This document shows positions 43,447 to 53,196 of a DNA stretch of 64,000 bases, in pieces. This DNA is from Candidatus Thiodiazotropha sp. (ex Myrtea sp. 'scaly one' KF741663) (GTDB taxonomy: Bacteria > Pseudomonadota > Gammaproteobacteria > Chromatiales > Chromatiaceae), in the NCBI GenBank assembly GCA_025655555.1, contig JAHXIQ010000004.1, positions 310,001 to 374,000 of the forward strand, written 5' to 3'. The first letter of the stretch is position 1. The number at the start of each line of letters is the position of its first letter. The position numbers and the translations under genes are program-made. Under the pieces are notes generated by a model. That model had not been told where the DNA came from. It made no database searches and saw only the letters and a program-made list of their open reading frames with translations.

Positions 43447-46356
43447 TTATTGAGGTGAGGTGTATTTCATTAAGAACTGAACCGCTGGTATCGGTTTACA
43501 GAAAAGATAACCCTGTGCTTCCTGACATCCTTTTTCTCTGAGGAAGTCTACTTGTAAATCGGTCTCGACACCTTCAGCAATCACTGACAGCTCAAGTGCC
43601 TTGCTCAATGCAATGACCGCTTCACAAATAGCCATGTCATTACTGTCGGTGGGAATGTCACGCACAAATGACTGATCAATCTTTAACTTGTGAATCGGTA
43701 ATAATTTAAGATAACTCATCGAAGAGTATCCGGTGCCGAAATCATCGATGGAAAGGCTTAGACCCAGCCCTCGTAATGCCTCAAGTTGCGCAATGGCGTT
43801 AGCCGTATTCTGCATAATGAAACTCTCGGTGAGTTCCAGTTCCAGCTTGTCCGCAGGGAGTCCCGTACGTTCAAGAATTTGTTCGACCTTTTCAACGAAG
43901 TTGCTGTGCTGGAGCTGTGGTCGAGCAACATTCACAGCGATCCTTCCAAAGTCGAAACCTTTCTCCAGCCATGCTTTACCTTGCCAGCAGGCACGTTCCA
44001 GCACCCAGGCGCCGATATCGTGTATCAGACCATTCTCTTCCGCCAGTGGAATAAATTTCACAGGGGATATTTCGCCTAGCTCCGGATGATGCCAACGGAT
44101 CAGTGATTCGACGCCGATAAGTTTGTAGCTATCGAGTTGAAACTGTGGCTGATAGACGAGATGAAATTCATTGCGCGCCAATGCCATTCTCAGGGCATTT
44201 TCTATGACAACCCGTTCGAAGGCGCTACTGGTCATCTCCTGGGTGTAGAATTGGTAGGTGTTTCGACCTTCATTTTTTGCGCGATACATGGCGGTATCAG
44301 CGTTACGCAATAGTGAAGTGACACTTTCACCATTGGCTGGGTAGAGGCTGATGCCGATACTGGCTGTGATGTGGATTTCGTGTCCATCAAGCCGGAAGGG
44401 ATCAGTGAATACTGCCATAATCTTTTCTACGGCGACCGCAGTGTTATCTGCACTGCTTATATCTTCCAGCAGTACGACAAATTCATCACCGCTGATTCTC
44501 GCAACCGTATCATCGAGCCGCATGCACTCTTGGATTCTGTTGGCTAACTGTTGCAATAACTCATCACCGGCTTTGTGTCCCAGGCTATCGTTGATGCTCT
44601 TGAACCGGTCAAGATCGATAAAAAGAATCGCAAAGACGGACTGATTTCTCCGGGCGTGTTTGATAGCTTGCTCCAATCGGGAATTAAAGAGCAGCCGATT
44701 GGGAAGATCTGTGAGCGGGTCGTGGTGAGCCAGATGATCGAGCTCTTGTTCGGAGCGTTTAATAGATGTGATATCAGAAAAAACCGCCACGTAATTAGCG
44801 ATACTTCCATGCTTATCGTAGATGGTGCTGATGTTGAGCCATTCAGGATAAACAACACCGTTTTTTCGACGATTCCAGATCTCTCCACGCCAGTGTCCGT
44901 GGCTAATCAACGCCTGCCACATCTCCTGATAAAAGCTGTCATCATGTTTGCCGGAATTGAGCATTTTTGGTGTGTGACCGATAACTTCTTCTCGGCTATA
45001 ACCGGTAATCTCTACAAAGGCGTTGTTCACATCCAGGATGATATTCTTGGCATCTGTGATCATGACGCCTTCCAGCGTGCTCTCGAATACCGTAGCGGAT
45101 TGTTGCAGTCTTTTCTCCGTAATACGCCGTTCTATGGCGATACTGGCAATCTGGGCCATGCTTTCAATGAGACGAATCTCATCCAGGTTGGGAGTGGTTG
45201 TTTCGTCGTGATAGAGCGTAAAGGTACCCAATACCTCTCCGCTTGAGTCAAAAATCGGCTCTGCCCAACAGGCGGCAAAATCGTACTTTCTTCCCAGGTG
45301 ACGATAATCTTTCCAAAGGGAATCAGACTGCACATCTGAAACGATCACCCTTTGTCCTTTATAAGCAGCCGTACCACAGGAACCCACCGCCGGACCAATT
45401 TCCAGTCCATCAATCAGCGTGTTGTAGTCCTCCGGCAGGCTCGGTGCTGCCCCCAGTCGAAGCTTATTCCCGTCCAATAGCAGGATCGAGCCTTTTGAAT
45501 CACTGGCCTGGTGTTCAGCAAGGTGAATGATTTTTAACAGAATCTGATCCAAGGGCGCTGTACCCAGCGATATCAGTTCCAGAATGCCTTTCTGCTCAGT
45601 TTGCAGCCATTCAGCCTCCTTTCTGACATGCACCTCATCACTTAAAGCAGTATTTTTTTTCTGTAGCGCTATGGTGCTTTGTTTGATGAGATCTTCCCGC
45701 TGGTCGATCTCCTGGCTGAGTTCATCGATGAGTGACTGATTCTGCTTCTGTAGCCTGATGGCGTTGAGGATATGACGATTCGAATTACGTGTAAAAAGCG
45801 TAATCATTAAAAGATAAATGACAAGAGCAATGGTGAGCCAGTTATAGGTACTGTTTTGGTGTAAGACAAAGGTGATTCCGAGCATGAAAGCCTGGGGATA
45901 GGTATAGACATAAAAGGCCGGCATAGAGACTGAGAGAATGGCAACGGCCGCACCGATAATGCCGAAGGCCAGCATGGAGAGTGCGACTGAGACGATCTGG
46001 TCGTCTGCGAAATAGATGAGCGGGTAGATCATGCTCCAGGAGATACCCACCAATGCCGAGCCGAAGATGTAGTGATTCATCCATTGGGAAGGCGACATTC
46101 TCAAAGGTTCTTTTTTTCTTCGGTACCAAAGCGTCAATCGATATAGCGCAGTGATGTAGAGTGATGCAACCCAGTAGACCGCCAGGTTGGAATCCGTTTT
46201 TTCATAGAGGATCAGGTAGAAGATAGCTGCGATGACAAAGACTGTCGTGTTCGAGATTGGCGCCTGCATATACAGGATGCGGGCCTGTTCGTCGGTGGTG
46301 TCGGACTGGTCTGTTATCTGACTGGATTGCACTGACGAACTTCTATTCTTGGTCAT
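43447..46356 (-). CDS. Membrane GAF-PAS-GGDEF-EAL cyclic-di-GMP protein
   Basis: Start ATG 46356 (MTKNRSSSVQ); an in-frame TTG at 46371 is rejected. The 969-residue product has about six N-terminal membrane helices (residues 35-195), a coiled linker, a GAF domain (about 255-410), a PAS domain (about 420-540, NAFVEITGYSREEVIG), a GGDEF domain (about 550-710) with active loop SGDEF instead of GGDEF, and an EAL domain (about 720-965) with ESLIRW in place of EALIRW but intact DDFGTGYSS and QGYLFCKP. SGDEF is a known active variant; the EAL domain may still hydrolyse c-di-GMP. It is monocistronic. Confidence 0.95.
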   Translation of the reverse strand: MTKNRSSSVQSSQITDQSDTTDEQARILYMQAPISNTTVFVIAAIFYLILYEKTDSNLAVYWVASLYITALYRLTLWYRRKKEPLRMSPSQWMNHYIFGSALVGISWSMIYPLIYFADDQIVSVALSMLAFGIIGAAVAILSVSMPAFYVYTYPQAFMLGITFVLHQNSTYNWLTIALVIYLLMITLFTRNSNRHILNAIRLQKQNQSLIDELSQEIDQREDLIKQSTIALQKKNTALSDEVHVRKEAEWLQTEQKGILELISLGTAPLDQILLKIIHLAEHQASDSKGSILLLDGNKLRLGAAPSLPEDYNTLIDGLEIGPAVGSCGTAAYKGQRVIVSDVQSDSLWKDYRHLGRKYDFAACWAEPIFDSSGEVLGTFTLYHDETTTPNLDEIRLIESMAQIASIAIERRITEKRLQQSATVFESTLEGVMITDAKNIILDVNNAFVEITGYSREEVIGHTPKMLNSGKHDDSFYQEMWQALISHGHWRGEIWNRRKNGVVYPEWLNISTIYDKHGSIANYVAVFSDITSIKRSEQELDHLAHHDPLTDLPNRLLFNSRLEQAIKHARRNQSVFAILFIDLDRFKSINDSLGHKAGDELLQQLANRIQECMRLDDTVARISGDEFVVLLEDISSADNTAVAVEKIMAVFTDPFRLDGHEIHITASIGISLYPANGESVTSLLRNADTAMYRAKNEGRNTYQFYTQEMTSSAFERVVIENALRMALARNEFHLVYQPQFQLDSYKLIGVESLIRWHHPELGEISPVKFIPLAEENGLIHDIGAWVLERACWQGKAWLEKGFDFGRIAVNVARPQLQHSNFVEKVEQILERTGLPADKLELELTESFIMQNTANAIAQLEALRGLGLSLSIDDFGTGYSSMSYLKLLPIHKLKIDQSFVRDIPTDSNDMAICEAVIALSKALELSVIAEGVETDLQVDFLREKGCQEAQGYLFCKPIPAVQFLMKYTSPQ

Positions 46357-46657
46357 ACAATTAATCGCCAATACAATCGCTGGGATGAACCGGTGACATG
46401 ATTTCTAAAGCTAATGAATAGCCAGGATCACTCTATAGTTAAAGATAGAAGAGTATAGTGCTTTACACTAATAGATATACGCCTATTTTCGTGAGATTAA
46501 TCAATTTCGGCATGTGTAATTTTCTATTTCATGCTTTTTATTCAGAAAGAACAAACAGTATCAAGTGAGAACCGGTTTTTATTACAAATGCATGTTTCTT
46601 CTATGTGAATAGGTGATATCTGGCCGTGCTGGTTACCTGATGGGGGATCCCGAAATA

Positions 46658-47731
46658 CTACGACAGTAGCGCAACGCTCTTCACTTGTGCATAGAGATGC
46701 ATTCCCTCTCGAATCCCCATGCCAAGGGCCGATCGGCGTGTAATACGTGAAAGCAGTGTTTGACCATCATCCATTTCAAGTCGCACCAACATTTGGGTTT
46801 GGCTGATGTCATGAGTATCGATCACTTTTGCAGGCAGAATATTAATGATGCTGGTATCCGAATGGGCCCTGAGGGACAAACTGACATCGCGCGCCTGAAT
46901 CTGTACCCTGGCTCGCCTGCCGACGGGCAAGTCTTCGCGGGCAACCGCAATACGTCCCCCATGGGTGGAGATCCAGGTCAGATGATAAGTGTGATCGTGG
47001 GAAGAGACCGTGCCCTCCAGTAAGGAGGCAGCATCGTCATAGCCGGCCAGTGGGAGATCGAGGCGGGTGAGTATGGTGGCGGCGTCTCCCTTGGCGATGA
47101 CCTTGCCTTGCTCTAACACAACCATCCGGTCGGCGAGCCGCGCCACCTCGTTGGGATCGTGGGAGACATAGAGCGAGGGGATGGTGAACTCATCGTGCAG
47201 GCTCTCCAGATAGGGCAGGATGGTTTGCTTGGCACCGTGATCCAGTGCAGACAGCGGTTCATCCATCAGCAGGAGCCGGGGGCTGGTGAGCAGGGCGCGT
47301 GCAATGGCGATACGCTGACGTTCGCCGCCTGAGAGGCTCTGTGTGGTTCTCTGCAGGAGTGTGCCGATACCCAGCAGTTCGACCACATCATGGAAGGGTA
47401 TTTGACGTTCCTGCTCAGGCACGCGCCGCCAGCCATATTCCAGATTACGGCGTACTGAGAGATGGGGGAATAGACTGGCTTCCTGGAAAACATAACCCAG
47501 GGGACGCCGGTGAGCGGGTCGGAATCGATTCTCATCCTGCCAGACCTCATCATTCACACGCACAAGACCCTGTGGGGTTTTTACCAAACCTGCCACAGCC
47601 CGCAATACACTGGTTTTTCCCGATCCTGAACGACCAAAGAGTGCCGTAACCCCCCGTGCCGGTGTCTCGAAAGAGACGTCCAGATTGAAATCACCCAGTT
47701 GGCTTTGCAGACTGATTTCGATACTGCTCAT
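46658..47731 (-). CDS. modC: Molybdate ABC transporter ATP-binding protein
   Basis: A 357-residue ABC ATPase with Walker A GRSGSGKT (33-40), signature [16 protein letters not shown], Walker [13 protein letters not shown] and a C-terminal TOBE/Mop domain ([28 protein letters not shown]) typical of ModC. It energises molybdate import. The start overlaps the modB stop by four bases. Molybdate is needed by the formate dehydrogenase at 35162-39456. No ModE-type regulator or operator is visible. Confidence 0.96.
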   Translation of the reverse strand: MSSIEISLQSQLGDFNLDVSFETPARGVTALFGRSGSGKTSVLRAVAGLVKTPQGLVRVNDEVWQDENRFRPAHRRPLGYVFQEASLFPHLSVRRNLEYGWRRVPEQERQIPFHDVVELLGIGTLLQRTTQSLSGGERQRIAIARALLTSPRLLLMDEPLSALDHGAKQTILPYLESLHDEFTIPSLYVSHDPNEVARLADRMVVLEQGKVIAKGDAATILTRLDLPLAGYDDAASLLEGTVSSHDHTYHLTWISTHGGRIAVAREDLPVGRRARVQIQARDVSLSLRAHSDTSIINILPAKVIDTHDISQTQMLVRLEMDDGQTLLSRITRRSALGMGIREGMHLYAQVKSVALLS

Positions 47732-48417
47732 GGTTGATGATTCCGGTTGAGCCGGCCGTTCAGCAGATAGAGGGCCAGCAACACAACGAAGGAAAAGGCC
47801 AGCAGACCGGCAGCGAGGAGATGCGCCTGACCGTATTCCAGTGTCTCTACATGATCGTAAATCGCCACCGAAAGCACTTTGGTGACACCGGGAATATTGC
47901 CGCCGATCATCAGCACCACACCGAACTCACCGATGGTATGTGCGAATGAGAGCACGGCTGCCGTGAGGAAACCCGGGCGGGCCAGGGGAATGACCACCGT
48001 CATGAAACGATCCCAGGGCGAGGCACGTAGCGTGGCTGCGACCTCCACGGGACGTTGGCCGAGGGACTGGAAGGCATTATGCAAGGGTTGCACCACAAAG
48101 GGCATGGAGTAGATGACTGATGCCACCACCAGACCCCCGAAAGTGAAAGGCAGAGTGCCAAGTCCAAGGGATTGGGTCAGGCGACCGACGGGCCCCTCCG
48201 GACCAAGCATGATCAATAAATAGAAACCCAGCACCGTGGGCGGCAGAACCAGGGGCAGTGCTACGACTGCCGAGATGATCTGCTTGTACCAGTTAGTCGA
48301 GCGCGCCAGCCACCAGGCGATAGGCGTGCCGATTACCAGCAGTATGAGTGTGGAGACCCCGGCCAGTTTGAGCGTCAGCCAAACGGGTTGCCAGTCGAAA
48401 ATCATGCTGTGTTCCAT
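47728..48417 (-). CDS. modB: Molybdate ABC transporter permease
   Basis: A 229-residue membrane permease with about five helices and the inner-membrane EAA-type loop [25 protein letters not shown], plus [30 protein letters not shown]. Start ATG 48417 (or 48405). It sits between modA and modC in one transcript with a 4-base overlap into modC and is separated from modA by about 90 bases. Confidence 0.95.
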   Translation of the reverse strand: MEHSMIFDWQPVWLTLKLAGVSTLILLVIGTPIAWWLARSTNWYKQIISAVVALPLVLPPTVLGFYLLIMLGPEGPVGRLTQSLGLGTLPFTFGGLVVASVIYSMPFVVQPLHNAFQSLGQRPVEVAATLRASPWDRFMTVVIPLARPGFLTAAVLSFAHTIGEFGVVLMIGGNIPGVTKVLSVAIYDHVETLEYGQAHLLAAGLLAFSFVVLLALYLLNGRLNRNHQP

Positions 48418-48508
48418 AAATTAAGGTGTTGCCTGCTTATCCGGGGGGTGGTTCGTTCTGAATTCAACAATAATAAGTCAGGCCTTAACTCTATGCGGTT
48501 CGTCAGCG

Positions 48509-49318
48509 TTATTCCACGCCATAGCCTAATTCCCTGATCTTTTTCCGGGCGGCTTCGCTCTTGAGGAAGGCAAGAAAGGCATGGGCTGCCGGATTGGATT
48601 CACCCTTTTTCAGTAACACGGCTGCCTGGTCAATCGGGGTGTAGTAGTGCAGGGGTATCTCCCAGATTGAACCACTTTTACCCCGCCATGACTTGATCTG
48701 TGAATAGGCAACGAATCCGGCCTTGGCATTACCGGTAGCGACAAACTGAAAAGTCTGTGCGATGGATTCGCCACGTACCAGCTTTGGTTCGAGTCTGGAA
48801 AACAGACCCAAATGTGTCATCACCTGACGGGCCGCCAAGCCATAGGGGGCGGTTTTGGCGTTACCCGCGGCGAGGTGTTTGAACTTGCCGCTTTTCAGAT
48901 AGTCCTCACCTGAATCGAACAGCCCGGTTGTCTTGCTCCAGAGCGCCAGTTTCCCCCTGGCATAGATGAAGCGGCTGCCTGGCACGGCCAGACCTTCCGC
49001 TTCGGCCTTGATGGGGCGCTGGGTGTCAGCCGCCAGAAAGACCTCGAAGGGAGCGCCATGCTCGATCTGTGAATAGAGTTTGCCGGTGGAGCCATAGCTG
49101 ATGCGAGTGGTGTGTCCGGTGGCTTTTTCGAAAAGGGGAGCGATCTGGCGAGTGGCATCGGTGAAGTTGGCTGCCACGGCAATCACGACCTCAGCAGCCG
49201 TTACCTGACTGCTGAGTAACATGAGGCACAGCAGGGTAATGCCATCAATAAGCCTGGCAGGCTTCCTTACAATCTGTCGGCAGCGAGTGCTATATCGCAT
49301 TCTGCTCATTCGTTTCAT
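48509..49318 (-). CDS. modA: Molybdate-binding periplasmic protein
   Basis: I place the start at ATG 49318 (MKRMSRMRYSTRC), giving 269 residues; 49309 or 49300 are also possible and the upstream frame is discarded. A late hydrophobic signal (GITLLCLMLLSSQVTA/AEV) is followed by a ModA fold: VVIAVAANFTDATRQIAPLFEKATGH, SYGSTGKLYSQIEHGAPFEVFLAADTQRP, GNAKTAPYGLAARQVM and VATGNAKAGFVAYSQI. It captures molybdate for ModBC. The N-terminal region before the signal is long and basic, so the true start may be further downstream. Confidence 0.93.
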   Translation of the reverse strand: MKRMSRMRYSTRCRQIVRKPARLIDGITLLCLMLLSSQVTAAEVVIAVAANFTDATRQIAPLFEKATGHTTRISYGSTGKLYSQIEHGAPFEVFLAADTQRPIKAEAEGLAVPGSRFIYARGKLALWSKTTGLFDSGEDYLKSGKFKHLAAGNAKTAPYGLAARQVMTHLGLFSRLEPKLVRGESIAQTFQFVATGNAKAGFVAYSQIKSWRGKSGSIWEIPLHYYTPIDQAAVLLKKGESNPAAHAFLAFLKSEAARKKIRELGYGVE

Positions 49319-49662
49319 AAACCGTATTGTCACATACTTTGTATTTTGATCGTTTTCTGTTCGCAAGACTTGCTCATCGAGAGAGAAAACATAGGCACAT
49401 TCTCCTGACAGCAATTACGTTGCCAAGTGCCCTTGCGAGCTGGAGCATCTATATTGTGATCATAAGCACCGGATGGAATTGTTTTGTATCAAACAGTTGT
49501 TGGTTTTCCTGCATAGATCGTAAGCAGCTTGAGGAGGTATTGAGTTCGTAGGTTGGGCCTCCTGCATCGGCCCAACCTACGAGATCACCCAGAGTGTATT
49601 AGTGCTTCCCTAAGATATGGCCCACCAGTGGCCGGTCTTACCCGCCAGCCACTGTATTCATA
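49319..49662. promoter_or_regulatory. Spacer upstream of modA with REP-like palindrome
   Basis: Contains the perfect palindrome at 49547-49581. No ModE-type binding site is evident; a 74-codon frame across it looks non-coding. Confidence 0.4.
49547..49581. repeat. REP-like perfect palindrome
   Basis: Arms CGTAGGTTGGGCC and GGCCCAACCTACG (13 bp, perfect) around a 9-base loop. Related to the imperfect copy at 22210-22240. Lacks a T-tract. Confidence 0.75.
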
Positions 49663-49803
49663 TCAGTAGAGCCTTAAAAAACCAGGAATCAGCCAGGGGT
49701 CACCCAGGGTGACGGTAATGTGGTTGATCAGCAATAGCAGAAAGCCTACGACGATCATGGCATAGCCGTAGAGCCTGAAAACATCCGGGGAGATGTTCAT
49801 CAT
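49663..49803 (-). CDS. Small single-pass membrane protein (46 aa)
   Basis: Read by eye on the minus strand between modA and argA. ATG 49803 (a second ATG follows immediately) has GAGG about nine bases upstream. The peptide runs MMNISPDVFRLYGYAMIVVG, then FLLLLINHITVTLGDPWLIPGFLRLY. One hydrophobic helix (about residues 14-28) is followed by a Pro- and aromatic-rich tail. I do not recognise a family. Good ribosome site and coherent membrane profile support it; it has no obvious link to its neighbours. Confidence 0.55.
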   Translation of the reverse strand: MMNISPDVFRLYGYAMIVVGFLLLLINHITVTLGDPWLIPGFLRLY

Positions 49804-49970
49804 GTGCAGATCCTCTTGCGCGTAACAGTACGATTTAAAGTACTAGCATCCTAAGCGGAGTATATACAGAGGATATGTGTGGGGTAATTGGTACTACCCC
49901 GCCCGGGCAGAAGGGATTATTCCTCTGCCATGCCCGGATAGGTGGGCGGATACAGTCATGGCCAGATGCT

Positions 49971-51299
49971 TCAGAGCGGCTTGATAAAAACCTTTGAGTT
50001 TCGCCGGTAGTTGTAGAGCTCGCGTTTACGCATCGGCAGATCCTTCAGGTCTCCCTGTACAAATCCATGCTCTCGAAACCAGTGTGCTGTCTGTGTGGTG
50101 AGAATGAAGAGCTTTTCAATACCTTGGGCCTTGGCAGACTTCTCCATGTGATCGAGCAGCCGTTCACCCCGGTCTCCCCCCCGGTAATCAGGATGCACCA
50201 CAACACAGGCCAGTTCAGCCATAGACTCCTGGGAATAGGGGTAGAGCGCCGCGCAGGCGATGACCATGCCATCCCGCTCCATCAGGGTGAAGCAGTTGAT
50301 CTCCGTCTCCAATAGCTCCCGTGAGCGACGCACCAGCATGCCTTCCTCTTCAAGCGGTTCGATCAACTCCAGCAGACCACCCACGTCATCGATTTGTGCG
50401 ATGCGGGTCTCCTCATAAGGTTCGGCGGTGATCAGGGTGCCGATACCGTCCCGGGTGAAGAGTTCTTTCAGCAGGGCGCCGTCCAGTTTGCGGTCGATCA
50501 GGTGGACACGCTTGACGCCACTGCGACAGGCGGTGAGTGCGGCGTTAAGATTTTGTACCAGATCCTCCGGTAGCTGTTTGCGCCGTGCCAGCAGCGTATC
50601 AACCGCCTTTGGCACCATGTTGGGGATGAGCCGGTTACGGGAATCTGTTACCCCCTTCGCCTCTACCAGGTTGATCAGTTTGTCGGCACCCAGAGCAATG
50701 GCCACTGAAGCAGCTACATCGGCGGCACTCAGATTGAACACCTCACCGGTGGGGGAGTAACCCAGGGGTGGCACCAGCGCAATGGCGCCGCTCGCCAGTC
50801 GTTGTTCAATGCCCGCGGCATCGACACGGCGTACCTCACCGGTATGGCAGTAGTCGATGCCGTCCCTGACGCCAATGGGACGAGCGGTGACGAAATTACC
50901 CGAAGCAACACGGATGCGCGCTCCCGCCATGGGAGAGTTGGCCAGCCCCATGGAGAGCAGGGCCTCAACCTCTACACGTACGGTACCGGCCGCCTCCTTG
51001 ACACAGGTGAGGGCAGTGTCATCGGTAACTCGTAGACCATTGATATATTGCATCTCCACACCACGGGTATTGAGTTTCTCCTCAATCTGCGGGCGTGCAC
51101 CATGCACCAGTACCAGCCGGATGCCGATGCCGTGCAGCAGGGCGATGTCGTGGACCAGGTTGGCGAACTGCTCGTCTGCAACAGCTTCACCACCGAAAGC
51201 GATGACAAAGGTGCGATTCCTATGTGCATGGATATAGGGTGACGAGCCGCGAAACCAGTCGACAAAGTTATCCGGGATTCTGTTTGTGCGCTTGCTCAT
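49971..51299 (-). CDS. argA: N-acetylglutamate synthase (amino-acid acetyltransferase)
   Basis: A 442-residue bifunctional-fold enzyme starting arginine biosynthesis by acetylating glutamate with acetyl-CoA. Residues about 25-280 form an amino-acid-kinase domain (FVIAFGGEAVADEQF, LVLVHGARPQIEEKL, GEVFNLSAADVAASVAIALGADKLI) used for arginine feedback. Residues about 300-440 form a GNAT domain (MAELACVVVHPDYRGGDRGERLL and FILTTQTAHWFREHGF). Length matches ArgA. It follows argE by 10 bases, so the two form an arginine operon. Confidence 0.96.
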   Translation of the reverse strand: MSKRTNRIPDNFVDWFRGSSPYIHAHRNRTFVIAFGGEAVADEQFANLVHDIALLHGIGIRLVLVHGARPQIEEKLNTRGVEMQYINGLRVTDDTALTCVKEAAGTVRVEVEALLSMGLANSPMAGARIRVASGNFVTARPIGVRDGIDYCHTGEVRRVDAAGIEQRLASGAIALVPPLGYSPTGEVFNLSAADVAASVAIALGADKLINLVEAKGVTDSRNRLIPNMVPKAVDTLLARRKQLPEDLVQNLNAALTACRSGVKRVHLIDRKLDGALLKELFTRDGIGTLITAEPYEETRIAQIDDVGGLLELIEPLEEEGMLVRRSRELLETEINCFTLMERDGMVIACAALYPYSQESMAELACVVVHPDYRGGDRGERLLDHMEKSAKAQGIEKLFILTTQTAHWFREHGFVQGDLKDLPMRKRELYNYRRNSKVFIKPL

Positions 51300-51309
51300 G
51301 TAAATATAC

Positions 51310-52467
51310 TTAACTGTTTGGTTCTAAACAGAATTGCTTGACCAGAGACTGTATCAGGTTGATCGCCGGTTGGATATGTTCCAAGGGTAGATACTCATCG
51401 GGTTGGTGGGCCTGATCGATATTGCCTGGACCACAGATCACCGTCTGCATGCCGAGATCGTTGAGATAGGGACCTTCGGTACCGAAGGCAACTGTCCCCG
51501 CCGGTGAGCCGGTGAGTTGCTCCATGGTCTGGATGATGGCGGCATCACGTGGGGTTTCCATCGCGGGAATACCATCGAAAACCGGCACCAGTTCCCACTG
51601 TAGACCGCTGGAAGCTAACAGCACGCCGAGCCGCTCACCCAGTTCGTTGCGTAGATCATTAATGCGCATACCGGGCAGTGGACGTAGATCGAACTGCAGT
51701 TCGCACTGGCCGCAAATACGGTTGGGATTGTCGCCGCCGTGGATATGGCCCAGATTGAGTGTCGGTACCGCAATCTCGAAAGCGGGGTTTTGATAACGCT
51801 TTTGTAGATCTTGACGCCAGCGTATGACCTCGCCGAGTACCAGGTGCATGCCGTCCAGGGCGTTGATGCCCAGATCGGGGTTGCTGGAGTGACCCGCCTT
51901 GCCGGTAAGGCGAATCGACTCCATGGAGATACCCTTGTGCATGTGGATAGGTTTGAGGCTGGTAGGCTCGCCGATCACCGCATGCCGTCCCAGCTGGCGA
52001 TGCAGATCGCTCAGTGACTTGGCACCGCACATACTGCTCTCCTCGTCTGCGGTAGCGAGAATCACCAGTGGCTGTTTCAGCTGATCCAAAGGGAGTTCGC
52101 GTATCGCTTCGATGACCACAGCGAAGAAGCCTTTCATGTCAGCCGTACCCATACCATGGAGACGACCGTCCCTTTCGGTGACTTGGAGCGGATCGCTGGC
52201 CCATTTTTCGGCATCGAAGGGGACCGTATCGGTATGGCCGGAGAGCACCAGACCCTGATCCCCGCTACCTGCTGTGGCGATGAGATTAGACTTGCCGGGG
52301 TGGCCGGGGATATCGAGAGTTTCGGTACTAAAGCCCAAAGAGGAGAACCAGCCGTCGAGCAGTTCGATGACATTGGCATTGCCCATATCCCAAGCGGGAT
52401 TGACGCTGCTGACAGAGGGAGCGGCAATGAGTGCGTGTAGCATGTCGCGGAAAGCGGGTGTTTTCAT
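51310..52467 (-). CDS. argE: N-acetylornithine deacetylase
   Basis: A 385-residue M20 zinc hydrolase releasing ornithine from N-acetylornithine. Metal-site motifs: LVLSGHTDTVPFD (His, with Asp), GMGTADMKGFFAV (bridging Asp), ATADEESSMCGAKSL (Glu base) and VIGEPTSL. A dimerisation domain with GKAGHSSNPDLGINA follows, and GTEGPYLNDLGMQTVICGPGNIDQAHQPDEY carries the last ligand. First gene of the argE-argA transcript and divergent from the PilZ gene. Confidence 0.95.
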   Translation of the reverse strand: MKTPAFRDMLHALIAAPSVSSVNPAWDMGNANVIELLDGWFSSLGFSTETLDIPGHPGKSNLIATAGSGDQGLVLSGHTDTVPFDAEKWASDPLQVTERDGRLHGMGTADMKGFFAVVIEAIRELPLDQLKQPLVILATADEESSMCGAKSLSDLHRQLGRHAVIGEPTSLKPIHMHKGISMESIRLTGKAGHSSNPDLGINALDGMHLVLGEVIRWRQDLQKRYQNPAFEIAVPTLNLGHIHGGDNPNRICGQCELQFDLRPLPGMRINDLRNELGERLGVLLASSGLQWELVPVFDGIPAMETPRDAAIIQTMEQLTGSPAGTVAFGTEGPYLNDLGMQTVICGPGNIDQAHQPDEYLPLEHIQPAINLIQSLVKQFCLEPNS

Positions 52468-52632
52468 GGGATGATTCTGTGATGATGTGGCTTCATTCGC
52501 AATAAGTATTTTTCAGAGCAAAGACAAGGGTTATGTAACTGGCTCAATTCTGTCGATGCTTGAAAAAAGCCCAGGTCTTTGCTTTGTTTAAGACACCCAA
52601 GGGGCTTTTCCCAATACTATGGACCAGACTGT

Positions 52633-53040
52633 ATGCGTCTCTACATCAGGCACCCGTCGGATGTGCCTATCGACTTCCAATTGGGTGGTCGGGCCGACAC
52701 AAGGCGGGAACATCTGAGCAACTACAGTGATGGTGGGCTTTGCTTCGTGGCCAGCCAATGGGTTGAACCTGGCCTGGAGATTCATTTCGCCATACCCATC
52801 ACGCCGCCCCAGTTCCACGCCACCGGTGTGGTGGTCTGGTGCAGGCGGGAAGGTGAGGAGTATCAGGTAGGTGTCAAATTCACTGAGGAAGAGACCGCTT
52901 ATGCAGTACGCATGGTGGAGCAACTTTGCTATATCGAGCACTATCGGCAGAGTGTCAGAGAGACCGAGGGTCGTCAGTTGAGTGGTGAAGAGGCCGCACT
53001 CGAATGGATCGATAAATACGCCGATCACTTCCCGAATTGA
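52633..53040 (+). CDS. PilZ-domain protein
   Basis: ATG 52633 gives 135 residues: MRLYIRHPSDVPIDF, then LSNYSDGGLCFVASQWVEPGLEIHFAIPI, GVVVWCRREGEEYQVGVKF, and a C-terminal helix. This is a PilZ domain with the (D/N)xSxxG motif NYSDGG. The upstream RxxxR c-di-GMP motif is only partly recognisable (GRADTRREH), so c-di-GMP binding is likely but not certain. It stands alone between the arginine operon and the GlcG-like gene; the window also encodes a GGDEF-EAL protein and pilus genes. Confidence 0.85.
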   Translation: MRLYIRHPSDVPIDFQLGGRADTRREHLSNYSDGGLCFVASQWVEPGLEIHFAIPITPPQFHATGVVVWCRREGEEYQVGVKFTEEETAYAVRMVEQLCYIEHYRQSVRETEGRQLSGEEAALEWIDKYADHFPN

Positions 53041-53196
53041 GATGAACGATTCTCCTCTGCATGTTTCTAATGATGAAGCTTTTTGCTCTCAAGACTCAGT
53101 AAAGATGTGAACAATGATGATAGATTGTCTGGGAATCAATGATGAGAAGGGTTTCAGTCTATTTTCTATGTATGCTGCACGAAATGGGGAAGGCGG

